NCBI GenBank assembly: GCA_002701395.1 | Contig: NZVC01000032.1 | Span: forward strand, 87,947-151,946 | Reading direction: 5' to 3' | DNA length: 64,000 bases | Source: Maritimibacter sp. | GTDB lineage: Bacteria > Pseudomonadota > Alphaproteobacteria > Rhodobacterales > Rhodobacteraceae | In this document: piece after piece, positions 8,366 through 17,203 of the stretch | Numbering within the stretch: position 1 is the first letter of the stretch | How the letters are laid out: each line of letters starts with the position of its first letter | Translations under genes and position numbers: made by a program | The notes under the pieces: model-generated | Seen by the model: only the letters and a program-made list of their open reading frames with translations | Database searches by the model: none | Told to the model about the DNA's origin: nothing

Positions 8366-9616
8366 TCAGTCGAGGATGCCGTTCACGGCAGCTTCGATCT
8401 CGGCGAGGGCGTCGGCCGGTTCGGCCTGGCCCAGGTACACCGCCTGGAGATTGGTCAGGGTCGCGTCCGCGATCTCTTCCCAGCCGCCCACGAGCGGGGC
8501 GAAGTGGGCGTCGGCCAGCAGCGAGGTGAAGACCTTCAGGTCCTCGTTGTCGGCGAACTGGGGCTGTTCCGCTTCGAAGCGGTTCACCGGCAGGAAGCCT
8601 TCAGCCTCGTCGAACTTCACGCGCTGCTCGTTCGAGAACAGGAAGTCGAGGAACGCCCAAGCTTCTTCCTTCACTTCCGAGTTCTCGAACATGACGATCG
8701 AGTCGGTCACGCCGTAGGTCGCGAAGTTGGTGCCTTCCGGAACCTTGGCGAGGCCATAGTTCAGGTCGGGCGACTGTTCCTGAATCTGCTTCGACACGAA
8801 GGGCCCGGTGATGATCATGCCCAGCTTGCCCTGCTTGAACAGGGTCTCGATGTCGGCACGGGCATAATCGACGACGCCCGGCTGGGTGTAGCCGTTGTCG
8901 ATCATTTCCTTGTACATCGTCAGCGCAGTCAGGCCGGCCTCGGTGTTGACGTTGGACTTGCCGTCCTCGGTCAGGATGGTGCCGCCGTAGGACCACATCG
9001 GATAGTAGAAATAGACGTCGGTCTCGGTGCTTTTGCCCTGCAGGCCATAGGCATAGACGTCGTCGGCCGAGCTTTCGGTGATGGCGGCGGACACCTCCAT
9101 CAGCTCTTCCCAGGTCGCGGGCGGCTCGTCATAGCCGGCGGCCGACAGGATGTCCTTGTTGTAGAACATCGCGCGGGCCGAGGCGGCAATCGGCAGGCCG
9201 TAGTTGGTGCCGTCGATGACCGACGGGGTCAGGAACACTTCGAAGAAGCGCGACGAGAATTCCTCGGTGATGTAATCGTCCAGCGGCTCGATCACGCCCA
9301 GTTCGGCATAGTCGAGAATCCAGCGGGTGCCGATCACGGCGAGGTCCGAGTTCACGCCGCCCGAGATGTCGGTGACCAGCTTTTGCTGCAGCGCGGTCCA
9401 CGGCACCATTTCCAGTTCGACGGTGGTGTCGGGGTTCTCGGCCATGAAGGCTTCGGCGGCCTGCTCGAAGTAGGGCAGGGTGTTCGAGCTGTACTCGGGG
9501 ATGGTGACCCGAACGGTGCCGGCGTCGGCGGCAGCCGCCATCAGGCCCAGCGCCGCGGCGCCCGCCATCAGGCTGGTCCGCGCGCTTCCGGAGCGGATCT
9601 GGAAATCGGTTTTCAT
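8366..9616 (-). CDS. Extracellular solute-binding protein, family 1 (ABC importer)
   Basis: The product has 416 residues. A Sec signal peptide ends at about residue 33 (ALGLMAAAADA before GTVRVTIPEY). The mature part has the family 1 hallmarks: an early FEQAAEAFMAENPDTTVELEMVPW segment, the GGVNSDLAVIGTRW strand, and a C-terminal FSNEQRVKFDEAEGFLPVNR region. These proteins capture sugars or sugar-like compounds in the periplasm for CUT1 importers. I chose the ATG at 9616 because GGGAG lies before it and the signal peptide begins there. It is the first gene of the leftward operon, directly behind the LacI-like operators. Confidence 0.93.
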   Translation of the reverse strand: MKTDFQIRSGSARTSLMAGAAALGLMAAAADAGTVRVTIPEYSSNTLPYFEQAAEAFMAENPDTTVELEMVPWTALQQKLVTDISGGVNSDLAVIGTRWILDYAELGVIEPLDDYITEEFSSRFFEVFLTPSVIDGTNYGLPIAASARAMFYNKDILSAAGYDEPPATWEELMEVSAAITESSADDVYAYGLQGKSTETDVYFYYPMWSYGGTILTEDGKSNVNTEAGLTALTMYKEMIDNGYTQPGVVDYARADIETLFKQGKLGMIITGPFVSKQIQEQSPDLNYGLAKVPEGTNFATYGVTDSIVMFENSEVKEEAWAFLDFLFSNEQRVKFDEAEGFLPVNRFEAEQPQFADNEDLKVFTSLLADAHFAPLVGGWEEIADATLTNLQAVYLGQAEPADALAEIEAAVNGILD

Positions 9617-9674
9617 GAGTTTCTCCCGGTTCGATTTGGTTTGTGGTATTCTTGTTATGAAGGAACGGTAGGAA

Positions 9675-9719
9675 CGCTTTCGCAAATCCGTCAAGAAAAT
9701 TTCTGGATTTGCGCAAATC
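9675..9719. promoter_or_regulatory. Pair of LacI-type operator sites in the divergent promoter
   Basis: Bases 9706-9719 form a perfect 14-bp palindrome, GATTTGCGCAAATC, centred on CG as LacI/GalR operators are. Bases 9675-9688 (CGCTTTCGCAAATC) repeat the right half exactly, with a degenerate left half. The two centres are 31 bp apart, close to three helical turns, so dimers would sit on the same DNA face. The sites lie between the binding-protein gene (minus) and the rightward operon, and a LacI-family regulator ends that operon. It is inference that this regulator binds here. Confidence 0.7.
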
Positions 9720-9786
9720 GATTTTCATGGCTAGCCTCGTTGTCAAAGCGGCCACCGAGACCGCGATGACAACAGGACGGAAAGCT

Positions 9787-10962
9787 ATGGCCGAACCAGC
9801 GCCCTACCGCGCGATGTACGCCTACACATGGGATCTCGTGGACACGGGACCGGACGCCTTCGCCGATGAAATGGCCGGGATCGGCGTGAATACCGTCGCC
9901 GTGGCCGCGTCGTACCACGCCGGCAAATTCATCCGCCCCAAGGGCACGTCCGGTAAGGTCTATTTTCCCGAAGACGGCGTGGCGCACTGCCGCGTGAATC
10001 CTGGGAAATATGGTAAGATCAAACCTGAAATCGGCGAATTGGCGCAGTCTGACGACGTCATGGGGCGCATGTGCGATCATGGCGGGCTGACGGTTCAGGC
10101 GTGGACCGTGTTGCTTCACAACAGCCGGATCGGAGCGCTGCATCCCGAGGCGGTGACCCGCAACGTCTATGGCGATCCGCTGCACTACAGCCTGTGCCCA
10201 TCGGCCCCCGAAGTGCGGGAATACGCGGTCACGCTGTGCGCCGATATTGCCGACTCGTACGACATCGCGGGGCTGTCGCTGGAGACGCCGGGATGGCTTC
10301 CGTACCGCCACGGGTACCACCACGAATTCGCATTGATCGGCGATTCTCCCCGATGCGAATTTTACCTCGGGCTGTGTTTTTGCGCAAACTGCAAAAAAGT
10401 TGCACAAGCCGCAGGCATCGATGTCGAGGCGCTTGAGGCGCGGGTGAAGACGCGGATCGAATCGGCCCTGTCCGCCGCTGAAGAGACCGACCCGGCAACG
10501 GACCGCCTATGGCTGGAAAACGATCTGCTGCTGGACCCCGAGCTCGCGGCCTACATCCGGATGCGCAACGAGATCGTCACCTCGCTGGTCGCCGAGATCC
10601 GCGGCGGCGTGCGCAAGGACGCCACCGTGCACATCATTCCGTCGGTCAATCAGCCGCTGGCCCTGTCGTGGATGGAAGGCAGTGACCTTGCCGGGATCGA
10701 CAAGGCCTGCGACGGGCTGGAGGTCTGCTTCTACAGCAAGGCCGCGCTGGTCGATCACGCGATGGTATCGCAGCACATCGGGCATTCCGACATGCGCGTC
10801 GTGCTGCGCCCCACCTCGGCCGAGCACCGTGACGAGGGTACATTTGCAGCGACGGTCGCCGGCTTTGCCGATGCGGGCGTCGATGGCTTCGCTTTCTATA
10901 ACTATGGCCACATGCGGCAGTCCGGGCTTGACCGGATCGGCCGTGCCCTGGCCGCGATATGA
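9787..10962 (+). CDS. Uncharacterised protein, possible TIM-barrel/glycoside-hydrolase-like fold
   Basis: The product has 391 residues, is soluble, and has no signal peptide. I do not recognise a named family. The text reads like a (beta/alpha)8 barrel of the glycoside-hydrolase type: an opening AMYAYTWDLVD strand, GIGVNTVAVAASYH, VQAWTVLLHNSR, a GLSLETPGW segment with an acidic residue at a strand end, a CFCANC cysteine cluster, and a closing DGFAFYNYGHMR strand. The cysteine cluster could bind metal. I chose the ATG at 9787, preceded by AGGACGG; earlier in-frame starts lie inside the operator region. It is the first gene of the rightward operon, so it probably acts early on the imported substrate. 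Hydrolase function is inferred only. Confidence 0.6.
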   Translation: MAEPAPYRAMYAYTWDLVDTGPDAFADEMAGIGVNTVAVAASYHAGKFIRPKGTSGKVYFPEDGVAHCRVNPGKYGKIKPEIGELAQSDDVMGRMCDHGGLTVQAWTVLLHNSRIGALHPEAVTRNVYGDPLHYSLCPSAPEVREYAVTLCADIADSYDIAGLSLETPGWLPYRHGYHHEFALIGDSPRCEFYLGLCFCANCKKVAQAAGIDVEALEARVKTRIESALSAAEETDPATDRLWLENDLLLDPELAAYIRMRNEIVTSLVAEIRGGVRKDATVHIIPSVNQPLALSWMEGSDLAGIDKACDGLEVCFYSKAALVDHAMVSQHIGHSDMRVVLRPTSAEHRDEGTFAATVAGFADAGVDGFAFYNYGHMRQSGLDRIGRALAAI

Positions 10963-10975
10963 TGGGACAGCTCAG

Positions 10976-11767
10976 GTGAAACGACTGGACGGAAAAGTTG
11001 CGCTGGTGACCGGCGCGGTGGGTGGCATCGGAACGGCCGTGGTGAAGGATTTCCTTGCCGAAGGCGCGAAGGTCATCGTGATGGACATCAAGGAAGACGC
11101 GGTGCAGGCCGCCGTCGACGCCTATAAGGCCGACGGTCATCCGGTCGCCGCCGCAGCCGCCGACATCCGCGACGCGGACGCCGTCAAGGCGGCCGTCGAC
11201 AAGGCGGTGGCAGAACTGGGCCCGGTCAGCATCGTGGTGGCGAACGCCAACACCGGCGGTGCGTCGACAACGCTGGACAAATCCACGCCCGAAGCCTTCC
11301 GCACCGAGATCGCGGACAACATGGCGGGCCAGTTCAACACGGTTCACGCCTGCATCGACATGCTGAAGAAAACCGGCGGTTCGATCGTCGTGGTGGGGTC
11401 GGTCAACGGGCTCGCCACCTTCGGGCAGCCCGGCTACAGCGCGGCCAAGTCGGCGCTGCTGTCCTACACCCGGACGATGGCGACCGAGTACGGCGAGTAC
11501 AACGTCCGCGCCAACATCGTCTGCCCGGGCACCGTCCGCACCCCCGCTTGGGACGCGCGGCTGGCGAAGAAGCCGGACGTGATGGATGGCCTGAAACGCT
11601 GGTATCCGCTGGGCCGCGTCGCGTCGCCCGAGGACATCGCGAAGCCCATCGCCTTTCTGGCGTCGGACGATGCGGCGTTCATCTCGGGTGCCATGCTTCC
11701 GATCGACGGCGGCCTGATGGCCGGCAACCACCAGATGGCGCGCGAACTGACGCTGGAGGACGTGTGA
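10976..11767 (+). CDS. SDR family NAD(P)-dependent oxidoreductase
   Basis: The product has 263 residues in the classical SDR layout: a TGAVGGIG cofactor motif near residues 12-19, an ANAN segment matching NNAG, a catalytic Ser in VVGSVNG, and YSAAK supplying the catalytic Tyr and Lys. It ends in the usual FISGAMLPIDGG. Members oxidise or reduce hydroxyl/keto groups. The start is a GTG 13 bases after the previous stop, and no in-frame ATG lies close to the Rossmann strand. It lies two bases before the ABC ATPase gene, so translation is likely coupled. It is a plausible dehydrogenase for the sugar or hydroxy-acid moiety of the substrate. Confidence 0.9.
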   Translation: MKRLDGKVALVTGAVGGIGTAVVKDFLAEGAKVIVMDIKEDAVQAAVDAYKADGHPVAAAAADIRDADAVKAAVDKAVAELGPVSIVVANANTGGASTTLDKSTPEAFRTEIADNMAGQFNTVHACIDMLKKTGGSIVVVGSVNGLATFGQPGYSAAKSALLSYTRTMATEYGEYNVRANIVCPGTVRTPAWDARLAKKPDVMDGLKRWYPLGRVASPEDIAKPIAFLASDDAAFISGAMLPIDGGLMAGNHQMARELTLEDV

Positions 11768-11768
11768 C

Positions 11769-12842
11769 ATGGCCGATCTTCGCATGGTGCGGGTCAGCAA
11801 AAGCTATGGCCAGCAAGAGGTCCTGCAGGCGCTGGATCTTGTCATCCCCGAGGGCGAGTTCGTGGTGCTGGTCGGCCCGTCCGGCTGTGGCAAGTCCACA
11901 CTGCTGCGGATGATCGCCGGGCTGGAAGAGATCACCGACGGCGAGGTCTTCATCTCTGGCAAGAAGTGCAACGACACCCCGCCGCAGAAACGGAACATCG
12001 CGATGGTGTTCCAGTCCTATGCCCTGTTCCCACATCTAAATGTCCGCGAAAACATCGCCTATGGGCCGAAGTTGCGCGGCGAAGATGCCGCTGCCATCGA
12101 CCGGAAAATTGGCTGGGCGGCCGAGATCCTGAACCTCTCCCCGTATCTCGACCGCTTCCCGAAACAGCTTTCCGGCGGGCAGCGGCAACGGGTGGCGATG
12201 GGCCGCGCCATCGTGCGCGAGCCCTCGCTGTTTCTGTATGACGAGCCGCTGTCCAACCTCGACGCGCAGTTGCGCGTGCAGATGCGGACCGAGATCAAGG
12301 CGCTGCACAACAAGGTCGGCACGACCTCGATCTACGTGACCCACGACCAGATCGAGGCGATGACGCTGGCCGACCGCATTGTGGTCATGAACGCGGGCCG
12401 GATCGAGCAGATCGGCACGCCGCTGGACCTGTTCGACAAGCCCGAAACGGTGTTCGTCGCCAAGTTCATCGGCTCGCCTTCGATGAACATGATGCCCGCC
12501 ACCTGCACCGACGGCATGCTTGTGCTGGACAGCGGCGCCGGGTCGGTTCCGGTACCCGCAAGCTACAAGGTCGCCGATGGCGGCAAGGTGCTGGTCGGCA
12601 TCCGGCCGGAACACCTCGACATCGTTCCTTCGGGTGGTTTCGCCTTTGACGCGAATATCGTAGAGCAGACCGGCACTGACACCTACGTCTACGGCAGCAT
12701 CGGCGGCCTCGACTCGACCGTGATGTTCCGTGAACGGACTGCAATCGAGGACGGGTCCAGCCTGAACGTGATGCCGCGCACCGGCCACCTGCACCTGTTC
12801 GACGTCGCCACCGGCGGCCGTCTACCGGAGATCAACGCGTGA
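11769..12842 (+). CDS. ABC transporter ATP-binding protein (UgpC/MalK/MsmK type)
   Basis: The product has 357 residues. Walker A is GPSGCGKST (36-44), the signature LSGGQ is at 134-138, Walker B ends in LYDEP (to 160), and the switch histidine is H192 in YVTHDQ. After residue 240 comes the MalK-like regulatory domain with TOBE-type beta strands. It powers CUT1 importers. It is the only ATPase in the locus and is encoded opposite to its binding protein and permeases, so expression of the complete importer depends on both arms of the divergent promoter. Its stop overlaps the next start by 4 bases. Confidence 0.94.
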   Translation: MADLRMVRVSKSYGQQEVLQALDLVIPEGEFVVLVGPSGCGKSTLLRMIAGLEEITDGEVFISGKKCNDTPPQKRNIAMVFQSYALFPHLNVRENIAYGPKLRGEDAAAIDRKIGWAAEILNLSPYLDRFPKQLSGGQRQRVAMGRAIVREPSLFLYDEPLSNLDAQLRVQMRTEIKALHNKVGTTSIYVTHDQIEAMTLADRIVVMNAGRIEQIGTPLDLFDKPETVFVAKFIGSPSMNMMPATCTDGMLVLDSGAGSVPVPASYKVADGGKVLVGIRPEHLDIVPSGGFAFDANIVEQTGTDTYVYGSIGGLDSTVMFRERTAIEDGSSLNVMPRTGHLHLFDVATGGRLPEINA

Positions 12843-13894
12843 GCCTGAACGAACTCGAAACCCCCGTGCCTGTCGTCGACCTTGCCAAGGTCGATGCCAA
12901 CCTGAAGCGGATGCAGGACTACTGCGACACGCACGGGATCAAGCTTTGGCCCCATATCAAGACGCACAAGATCGTCGAGATGGCCAAGCGCCAGCTGGCG
13001 TTGGGGGCGGAAGGGCTGGTGTGCCAGAAGCTGACCGAGGCAGAGGTCATGCTGGACGCGGGCTGCGAGAACATCCTGATTTCCTATCCGATGATCGGCA
13101 TGGAGAAGGCGCGCCGCCTTGCCGCGATCGCGGGCAAGGCGAAGTTCACCGTTGCCGCCGACAGCATCTGCGCCGTCGATACGCTGCGCGAGGCCGCCGA
13201 GATGTCCGGGGCAGAGATCGGCGTTCTGGTCGAGTTCGACAGCGGCATGGGGCGCACCGGCGTCGTGACGCCGAAAGAGGCCTATGAACTGGCCGAGATG
13301 ATCAGCGATACCGACGGGCTGCGGTTCGCGGGTCTGATGACCTATCCGTCGAATGAAAACTCGGTCGCCTTTCTGAAGGAAGTGAAACCGCTGCTGGACG
13401 CCGCCGGGTTCGGCCTGCCGGTGTTTTCCGGTGGTGGCACCCCGAAAGCGTTCCACCAGCACGAGCTTGGCATCGTCGATCAGCTGCGGGTGGGGACCTA
13501 CATCTATCACGACCGCAACACGGTGGCGGCAGGGGCGGCCAGCCTGGAAGACTGCGCGCTACACGTTCTGGCGACGGTCATCAGCGCGCCGAAGCCCGGA
13601 CATTTCGTTCTGGATTGCGGCACCAAGACGCTGACCAGCGATCCGGTGGCGGCGCCGAACAAGGGCCACGGGCTGCTGGTCGACTACCCCGAAGCGGTGA
13701 TCGAGCGGCTGACGGAAGAGCATGGCATGGTCACGCTCGACCCGGATCTGCCCGCGCCGCGCATCGGTGAAAAGGTCCTGATTCTGCCGAACCACGTCTG
13801 CCCCGTCAGCAACCTGCACGATCAGGTCGCCGTGCGGCAGCGCGACGGCAGCTTTGAATTCTGGGACGTCTCGGCCCGAGGCTGCACGCGATGA
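12839..13894 (+). CDS. PLP enzyme of the D-threonine aldolase / D-serine dehydratase family
   Basis: The product has 351 residues with an alanine-racemase-like fold III barrel followed by a C-terminal beta domain. The PLP lysine lies in the PHIKTHK motif (K41 most likely). The C-terminal metal motif is NHVC with H319 and C321. From family knowledge, D-serine dehydratases and threo-3-hydroxy-D-aspartate dehydratases bind Zn through His-x-Cys, whereas D-threonine aldolases use His-x-Asp. The pattern here favours a dehydratase, which would yield an enamine/imine and ammonia and explains a nearby RidA. The exact D-hydroxyamino acid is unknown. The start overlaps the ATPase stop. Confidence 0.85.
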   Translation: MSLNELETPVPVVDLAKVDANLKRMQDYCDTHGIKLWPHIKTHKIVEMAKRQLALGAEGLVCQKLTEAEVMLDAGCENILISYPMIGMEKARRLAAIAGKAKFTVAADSICAVDTLREAAEMSGAEIGVLVEFDSGMGRTGVVTPKEAYELAEMISDTDGLRFAGLMTYPSNENSVAFLKEVKPLLDAAGFGLPVFSGGGTPKAFHQHELGIVDQLRVGTYIYHDRNTVAAGAASLEDCALHVLATVISAPKPGHFVLDCGTKTLTSDPVAAPNKGHGLLVDYPEAVIERLTEEHGMVTLDPDLPAPRIGEKVLILPNHVCPVSNLHDQVAVRQRDGSFEFWDVSARGCTR

Positions 13895-13940
13895 CGGTTG
13901 GGCATGGTCCCCTTTCGCCCGTGACGGACGGAGGGCGTCC

Positions 13941-15164
13941 ATGCCCGTGATGCACGATCTGCGGGTGCTTGGCGGAGACGTCAATTTCGACATCTACACG
14001 GCCGGGAACATCGCCACGCAGCTTTCGTACTGGATGCTGCGCACCATCAGCGGCTGGCATGCGTGGGCGCTGACCGGGCAAAGCAGCTGGGTCGGGGTCG
14101 TCGTGGCCGCCGACATGCTGCCCGCCTTGCTGACCGGGCCGTGGGCCGGGGTGCTGGCCGACCGGATCGAGGTGCGGCGCGTGCTGTTGGCCTGCTACGG
14201 CGCGGCCACGGTCCTGTTCTGCGCCATGGCGTTCCTTGCGGGGCAGGATGCGCTGGGGATCTGGGTCCTGACCGCCATGATGGCGGCCAACGGCGTCGTC
14301 ACCGGCTTTGTCCAGCCCGCCGCCCACGCCGCGATCACCGGGGTCTGCGCGCGGCCGCAGCTTGGCACCGCGATCTCGCTGCACTCGATCCTGTTCAACG
14401 TTGCCCGCTTCATCGGCCCGGCCATCGCCGGTGTCCTGCTGGCGATGTCGGGTGTGTCGCTGGCCTTTTGGGTGACCGCGGCGCTGATGGGCCTGTCGTG
14501 GCTTGGCTTCGCGCTTGTCCGGTTCGCGCCGCTGGACCGCATGACCGGCTCTGGCTCTGTCCTTGCGGGGATGTGGTCCGCCTTTCGCCATGTCGTGACC
14601 GCGCCGGGGTCGGGACCGATCTTTGCGCTGTTCGTCGCCGCCGCCTTCCTGCTGCGCCCGATCGGGGAACTGTTGCCCGAACTGGCGGATGTCACGCTGT
14701 CCGGGGATGCCGAGATGCTGGCGCGGCTGAGCTCGGCGATGGGGCTTGGCGCGATCCTTGCCGGGCTTGCGAACATGATGGGCGGCGTCAACGGTCTGGT
14801 GCGGCTGTCCTACGTCGGCGCCGGGCTTGCCGTGGTTGGGGGCATCGGGCTGGCCCTGTCGCAATCCGCGACGGCGGCGATCGCGTTTTCTGTCCTGTTC
14901 GGGGGCGCCATCGCGGCGGGCGGCGGTTCGGCGCAGACTATGATGCAGGTGTCTGCCCCCGCCAACATGCGTGGCCGGATCATGAGCCTGTTCGGCATGA
15001 CCTTTCGCGCCGGTCCTGCGCTGGGCGCGATGGCGATGGGCGTGCTGGCCGACCGGGTGGGGCTGGGCTGGGTGTTCGCCGGTGGCAGCCTTGGGATGCT
15101 TGTGATCCTTGGTGTCCTGCTTCGGCAGTACGGAACGGCCCGTGATTCAATGAGTATGGTATGA
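13941..15164 (+). CDS. Major facilitator superfamily transporter (EntS/MFS_3-like)
   Basis: The product has 407 residues and about twelve membrane segments. It has the loop 2-3 MFS motif as GVLADRIEVRRVL and the symmetry-related GVLADRVG in the second half. The first membrane segments and the SAPANMRGRIMSLF stretch resemble the MFS_3/enterobactin-exporter branch, so efflux is more likely than uptake. I chose the ATG at 13941, preceded by GGAGGG. It is the last gene of the rightward operon before the regulator and may export a by-product of the pathway. Confidence 0.85.
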   Translation: MPVMHDLRVLGGDVNFDIYTAGNIATQLSYWMLRTISGWHAWALTGQSSWVGVVVAADMLPALLTGPWAGVLADRIEVRRVLLACYGAATVLFCAMAFLAGQDALGIWVLTAMMAANGVVTGFVQPAAHAAITGVCARPQLGTAISLHSILFNVARFIGPAIAGVLLAMSGVSLAFWVTAALMGLSWLGFALVRFAPLDRMTGSGSVLAGMWSAFRHVVTAPGSGPIFALFVAAAFLLRPIGELLPELADVTLSGDAEMLARLSSAMGLGAILAGLANMMGGVNGLVRLSYVGAGLAVVGGIGLALSQSATAAIAFSVLFGGAIAAGGGSAQTMMQVSAPANMRGRIMSLFGMTFRAGPALGAMAMGVLADRVGLGWVFAGGSLGMLVILGVLLRQYGTARDSMSMV

Positions 15165-15241
15165 GTTTGGTGGCGTGGCGGGTTGCAAATTTTCCGGCTC
15201 CCGCACACATCGGCCGCCGATCCTAGGGAGGACGCACACCG

Positions 15242-16279
15242 ATGAGCGATATCCGCGAGAAGGACGCCGCTGCGCCGCGCAAGATCAATCAGGCGGACAT
15301 CGCCCGGCGCGCCGAGGTGAGCATCAGCACGGTATCCCGCGCCCTGTCCGGCGCGCCGGGGACCCGCCCCGAAGTACGCGCCCGCATCCTGAAGATCGCC
15401 AGCAGCATGGGCTATTCCCTGCCCGAGGCGCTGGCGTCCGAGCGGGTGGCGGTTTTCCTGCCCATGCACCCGGTGACGGGCGGTCTGCATCAGGTGTTTC
15501 AAGAGAACTTCGACGGGGTGAAGAACGCGGCGACCGAGCTTGACGTCGACATCTTCCCCTACCTGATGCCCGAGGCGGACATCACGCTGGACCGCGTCCG
15601 CGGCATCATGGACGACCACCAGACCCGCAACGCGATCCTGTTCTACGCGGACGTGCCCGACGACCTGTCCGAGTATTTCCTGAACGAGGGAACGATGGTG
15701 CTCGTCAACAACATCGACCCAATGATGCGGTTCGACTCGATCCTGCCCGACAACTATTCGGGGTCCGCGGTGATGACAAAGCACGTCATCGCCGCCGGGC
15801 ATCGCAAGATCGCCTTCCTTGTCGGCAACCTGCGTCACAACCCGAAGCAGCGGCTTGCCGCGTTCCGCGATGTGATGGCCGAGCATCCCGAGGTGGACGC
15901 AGAGGTGATCAACATCACCTACGACCGCGAGGAAACGGCTTACGAGTACTTTCGCCGGTTCTTCACGACGCACGGCAAGCCTGAATGGACAGCGGCGGTC
16001 TGCGCCAACGACCTGATGGCGCTAGGCGTTTTGCAGGCCGCGTGGGAGGCCGGGCTGAAGGTGCCGGACGATTTTTCCGTCACCGGGTTCGACAACATCG
16101 GCTGGAGCCAGATGGCGACGCCGCGGCTGACCACCCTTGATGTCGATCGGCGAGAAATGGGGCGCGAGGCGGTGCGCTTGTTGCGGCGGCGCATCGCCAC
16201 GCCGGACGCGCCGGTTCAGACCGTTCTTCAAGGGTGCACCTTCCTTGCCGGCGCGTCTGTCACGCCTCCGGACGACTGA
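15242..16279 (+). CDS. LacI family transcriptional regulator
   Basis: The product has 345 residues. The LacI helix-turn-helix is at residues 17-36 (ADIARRAEVSISTVSRALSG) with the following hinge region, and then a periplasmic-binding-protein-like sensor domain with ICANDLMALGVLQAAWEAG and FDNIGWS segments. LacI regulators usually repress a neighbouring catabolic operon until an inducer binds. It lies 77 bases after the MFS gene, behind its own GGGAGG ribosome-binding site. The matching operators are most likely the pair at 9675-9719. Only an isolated TTGCAAAT half-site is seen upstream of this gene, so autoregulation is not supported. Confidence 0.93.
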   Translation: MSDIREKDAAAPRKINQADIARRAEVSISTVSRALSGAPGTRPEVRARILKIASSMGYSLPEALASERVAVFLPMHPVTGGLHQVFQENFDGVKNAATELDVDIFPYLMPEADITLDRVRGIMDDHQTRNAILFYADVPDDLSEYFLNEGTMVLVNNIDPMMRFDSILPDNYSGSAVMTKHVIAAGHRKIAFLVGNLRHNPKQRLAAFRDVMAEHPEVDAEVINITYDREETAYEYFRRFFTTHGKPEWTAAVCANDLMALGVLQAAWEAGLKVPDDFSVTGFDNIGWSQMATPRLTTLDVDRREMGREAVRLLRRRIATPDAPVQTVLQGCTFLAGASVTPPDD

Positions 16280-16300
16280 ACCGACGCGCCGGGCGGCGTG

Positions 16301-17203
16301 TCAGACCACAGGCGACGCCCCCGAAAACGGCGGCCGTGGCGATAGTCTGGCGAACGCGGATTCGTACTCGGGGTCGTGCCCTCGAAAAAACACGCCGTCC
16401 GCAAGCACGTCACCCACCGTCTCGCCATCGACGCGCCGGACCTTGCCGGCCCAGGCGTACAGCAGCGTGAACTCGCAAAGCTGGTTCAACAGGCGCGGCA
16501 CACCCTTCGTCGCGTTGTAGATCGCGTCGCAGGCGCTATCCGTGAACTCGTCTCCGGTTCCGCCCGCAACCCGGACGCGGTGCCGGATGTAATCGGCGGC
16601 ATAGCCTTTGTCGAGCTTCTTCAGGTGATAGCTGGCAGCCACGCGTTGAAGCAGTTGATGCATTCCGGGGCGGTTGATCATGTCGCGAAGCTCTGGCTGT
16701 CCGACCAGCACCAGCTGCACAAGAACGTCCTTGCGAGAGTTCAGGTTGGTCAGCATCCGCAGTTCTTCCAAACCGTCCTCGGACAGGTTCTGCGCCTCGT
16801 CGAAGATCAGGACGATCCTGCGACCGGCCGCGTATTCCCGCAAGATGACGTCCTGCAGTCTTTCGAACGTCTGAACATGGCTGGCGCCGGACCCGCAGGG
16901 CTCTCCCAATGCGTAAAGGATCCATTGCAGCAACTCGCCCCGGTCGCCCTGCGCGTTGGACACCAGGCCGACGGTCACGTCTGGCCCGAGTCGCGGAAGC
17001 ATTGCCTGAACAAGGGTTGTCTTCCCGGCGCCGATTTCGCCGGTCAGAAGCGTGATCGGCGCAAGCGACATCAGGCCGAATTCAAAGATCGCGAAGGCTT
17101 CTCGGTGCTGGGGCGACCAGTACAGGAACTCTGGATCGGGGACGAGCGTGAACGGGTTGTCCTCGAACCTGAAGAAATCTGTATAAAGCTTAATACGCGC
17201 CAT
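16301..17203 (-). CDS. ExeA-like AAA ATPase (GspA / exosortase-locus type)
   Basis: The product has 300 residues. It starts FFRFEDNPFTLVPDPEFLYWSPQHREA, the signature opening of ExeA/GspA-type ATPases. Walker A is GEIGAGKTT (55-63) and Walker B is VLIFDEAQ with the catalytic Asp-Glu at 135-136, followed by an LRMLTNL sensor helix and a VGQPELRDMI segment. No C-terminal membrane or peptidoglycan-binding domain is present. Such ATPases occur in type II secretion and in exopolysaccharide loci. The divergent neighbour is an ExoY-like sugar transferase, so a role in polysaccharide assembly or its control is the better guess. I chose the ATG at 17203, next to the conserved domain. Confidence 0.82.
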   Translation of the reverse strand: MARIKLYTDFFRFEDNPFTLVPDPEFLYWSPQHREAFAIFEFGLMSLAPITLLTGEIGAGKTTLVQAMLPRLGPDVTVGLVSNAQGDRGELLQWILYALGEPCGSGASHVQTFERLQDVILREYAAGRRIVLIFDEAQNLSEDGLEELRMLTNLNSRKDVLVQLVLVGQPELRDMINRPGMHQLLQRVAASYHLKKLDKGYAADYIRHRVRVAGGTGDEFTDSACDAIYNATKGVPRLLNQLCEFTLLYAWAGKVRRVDGETVGDVLADGVFFRGHDPEYESAFARLSPRPPFSGASPVV

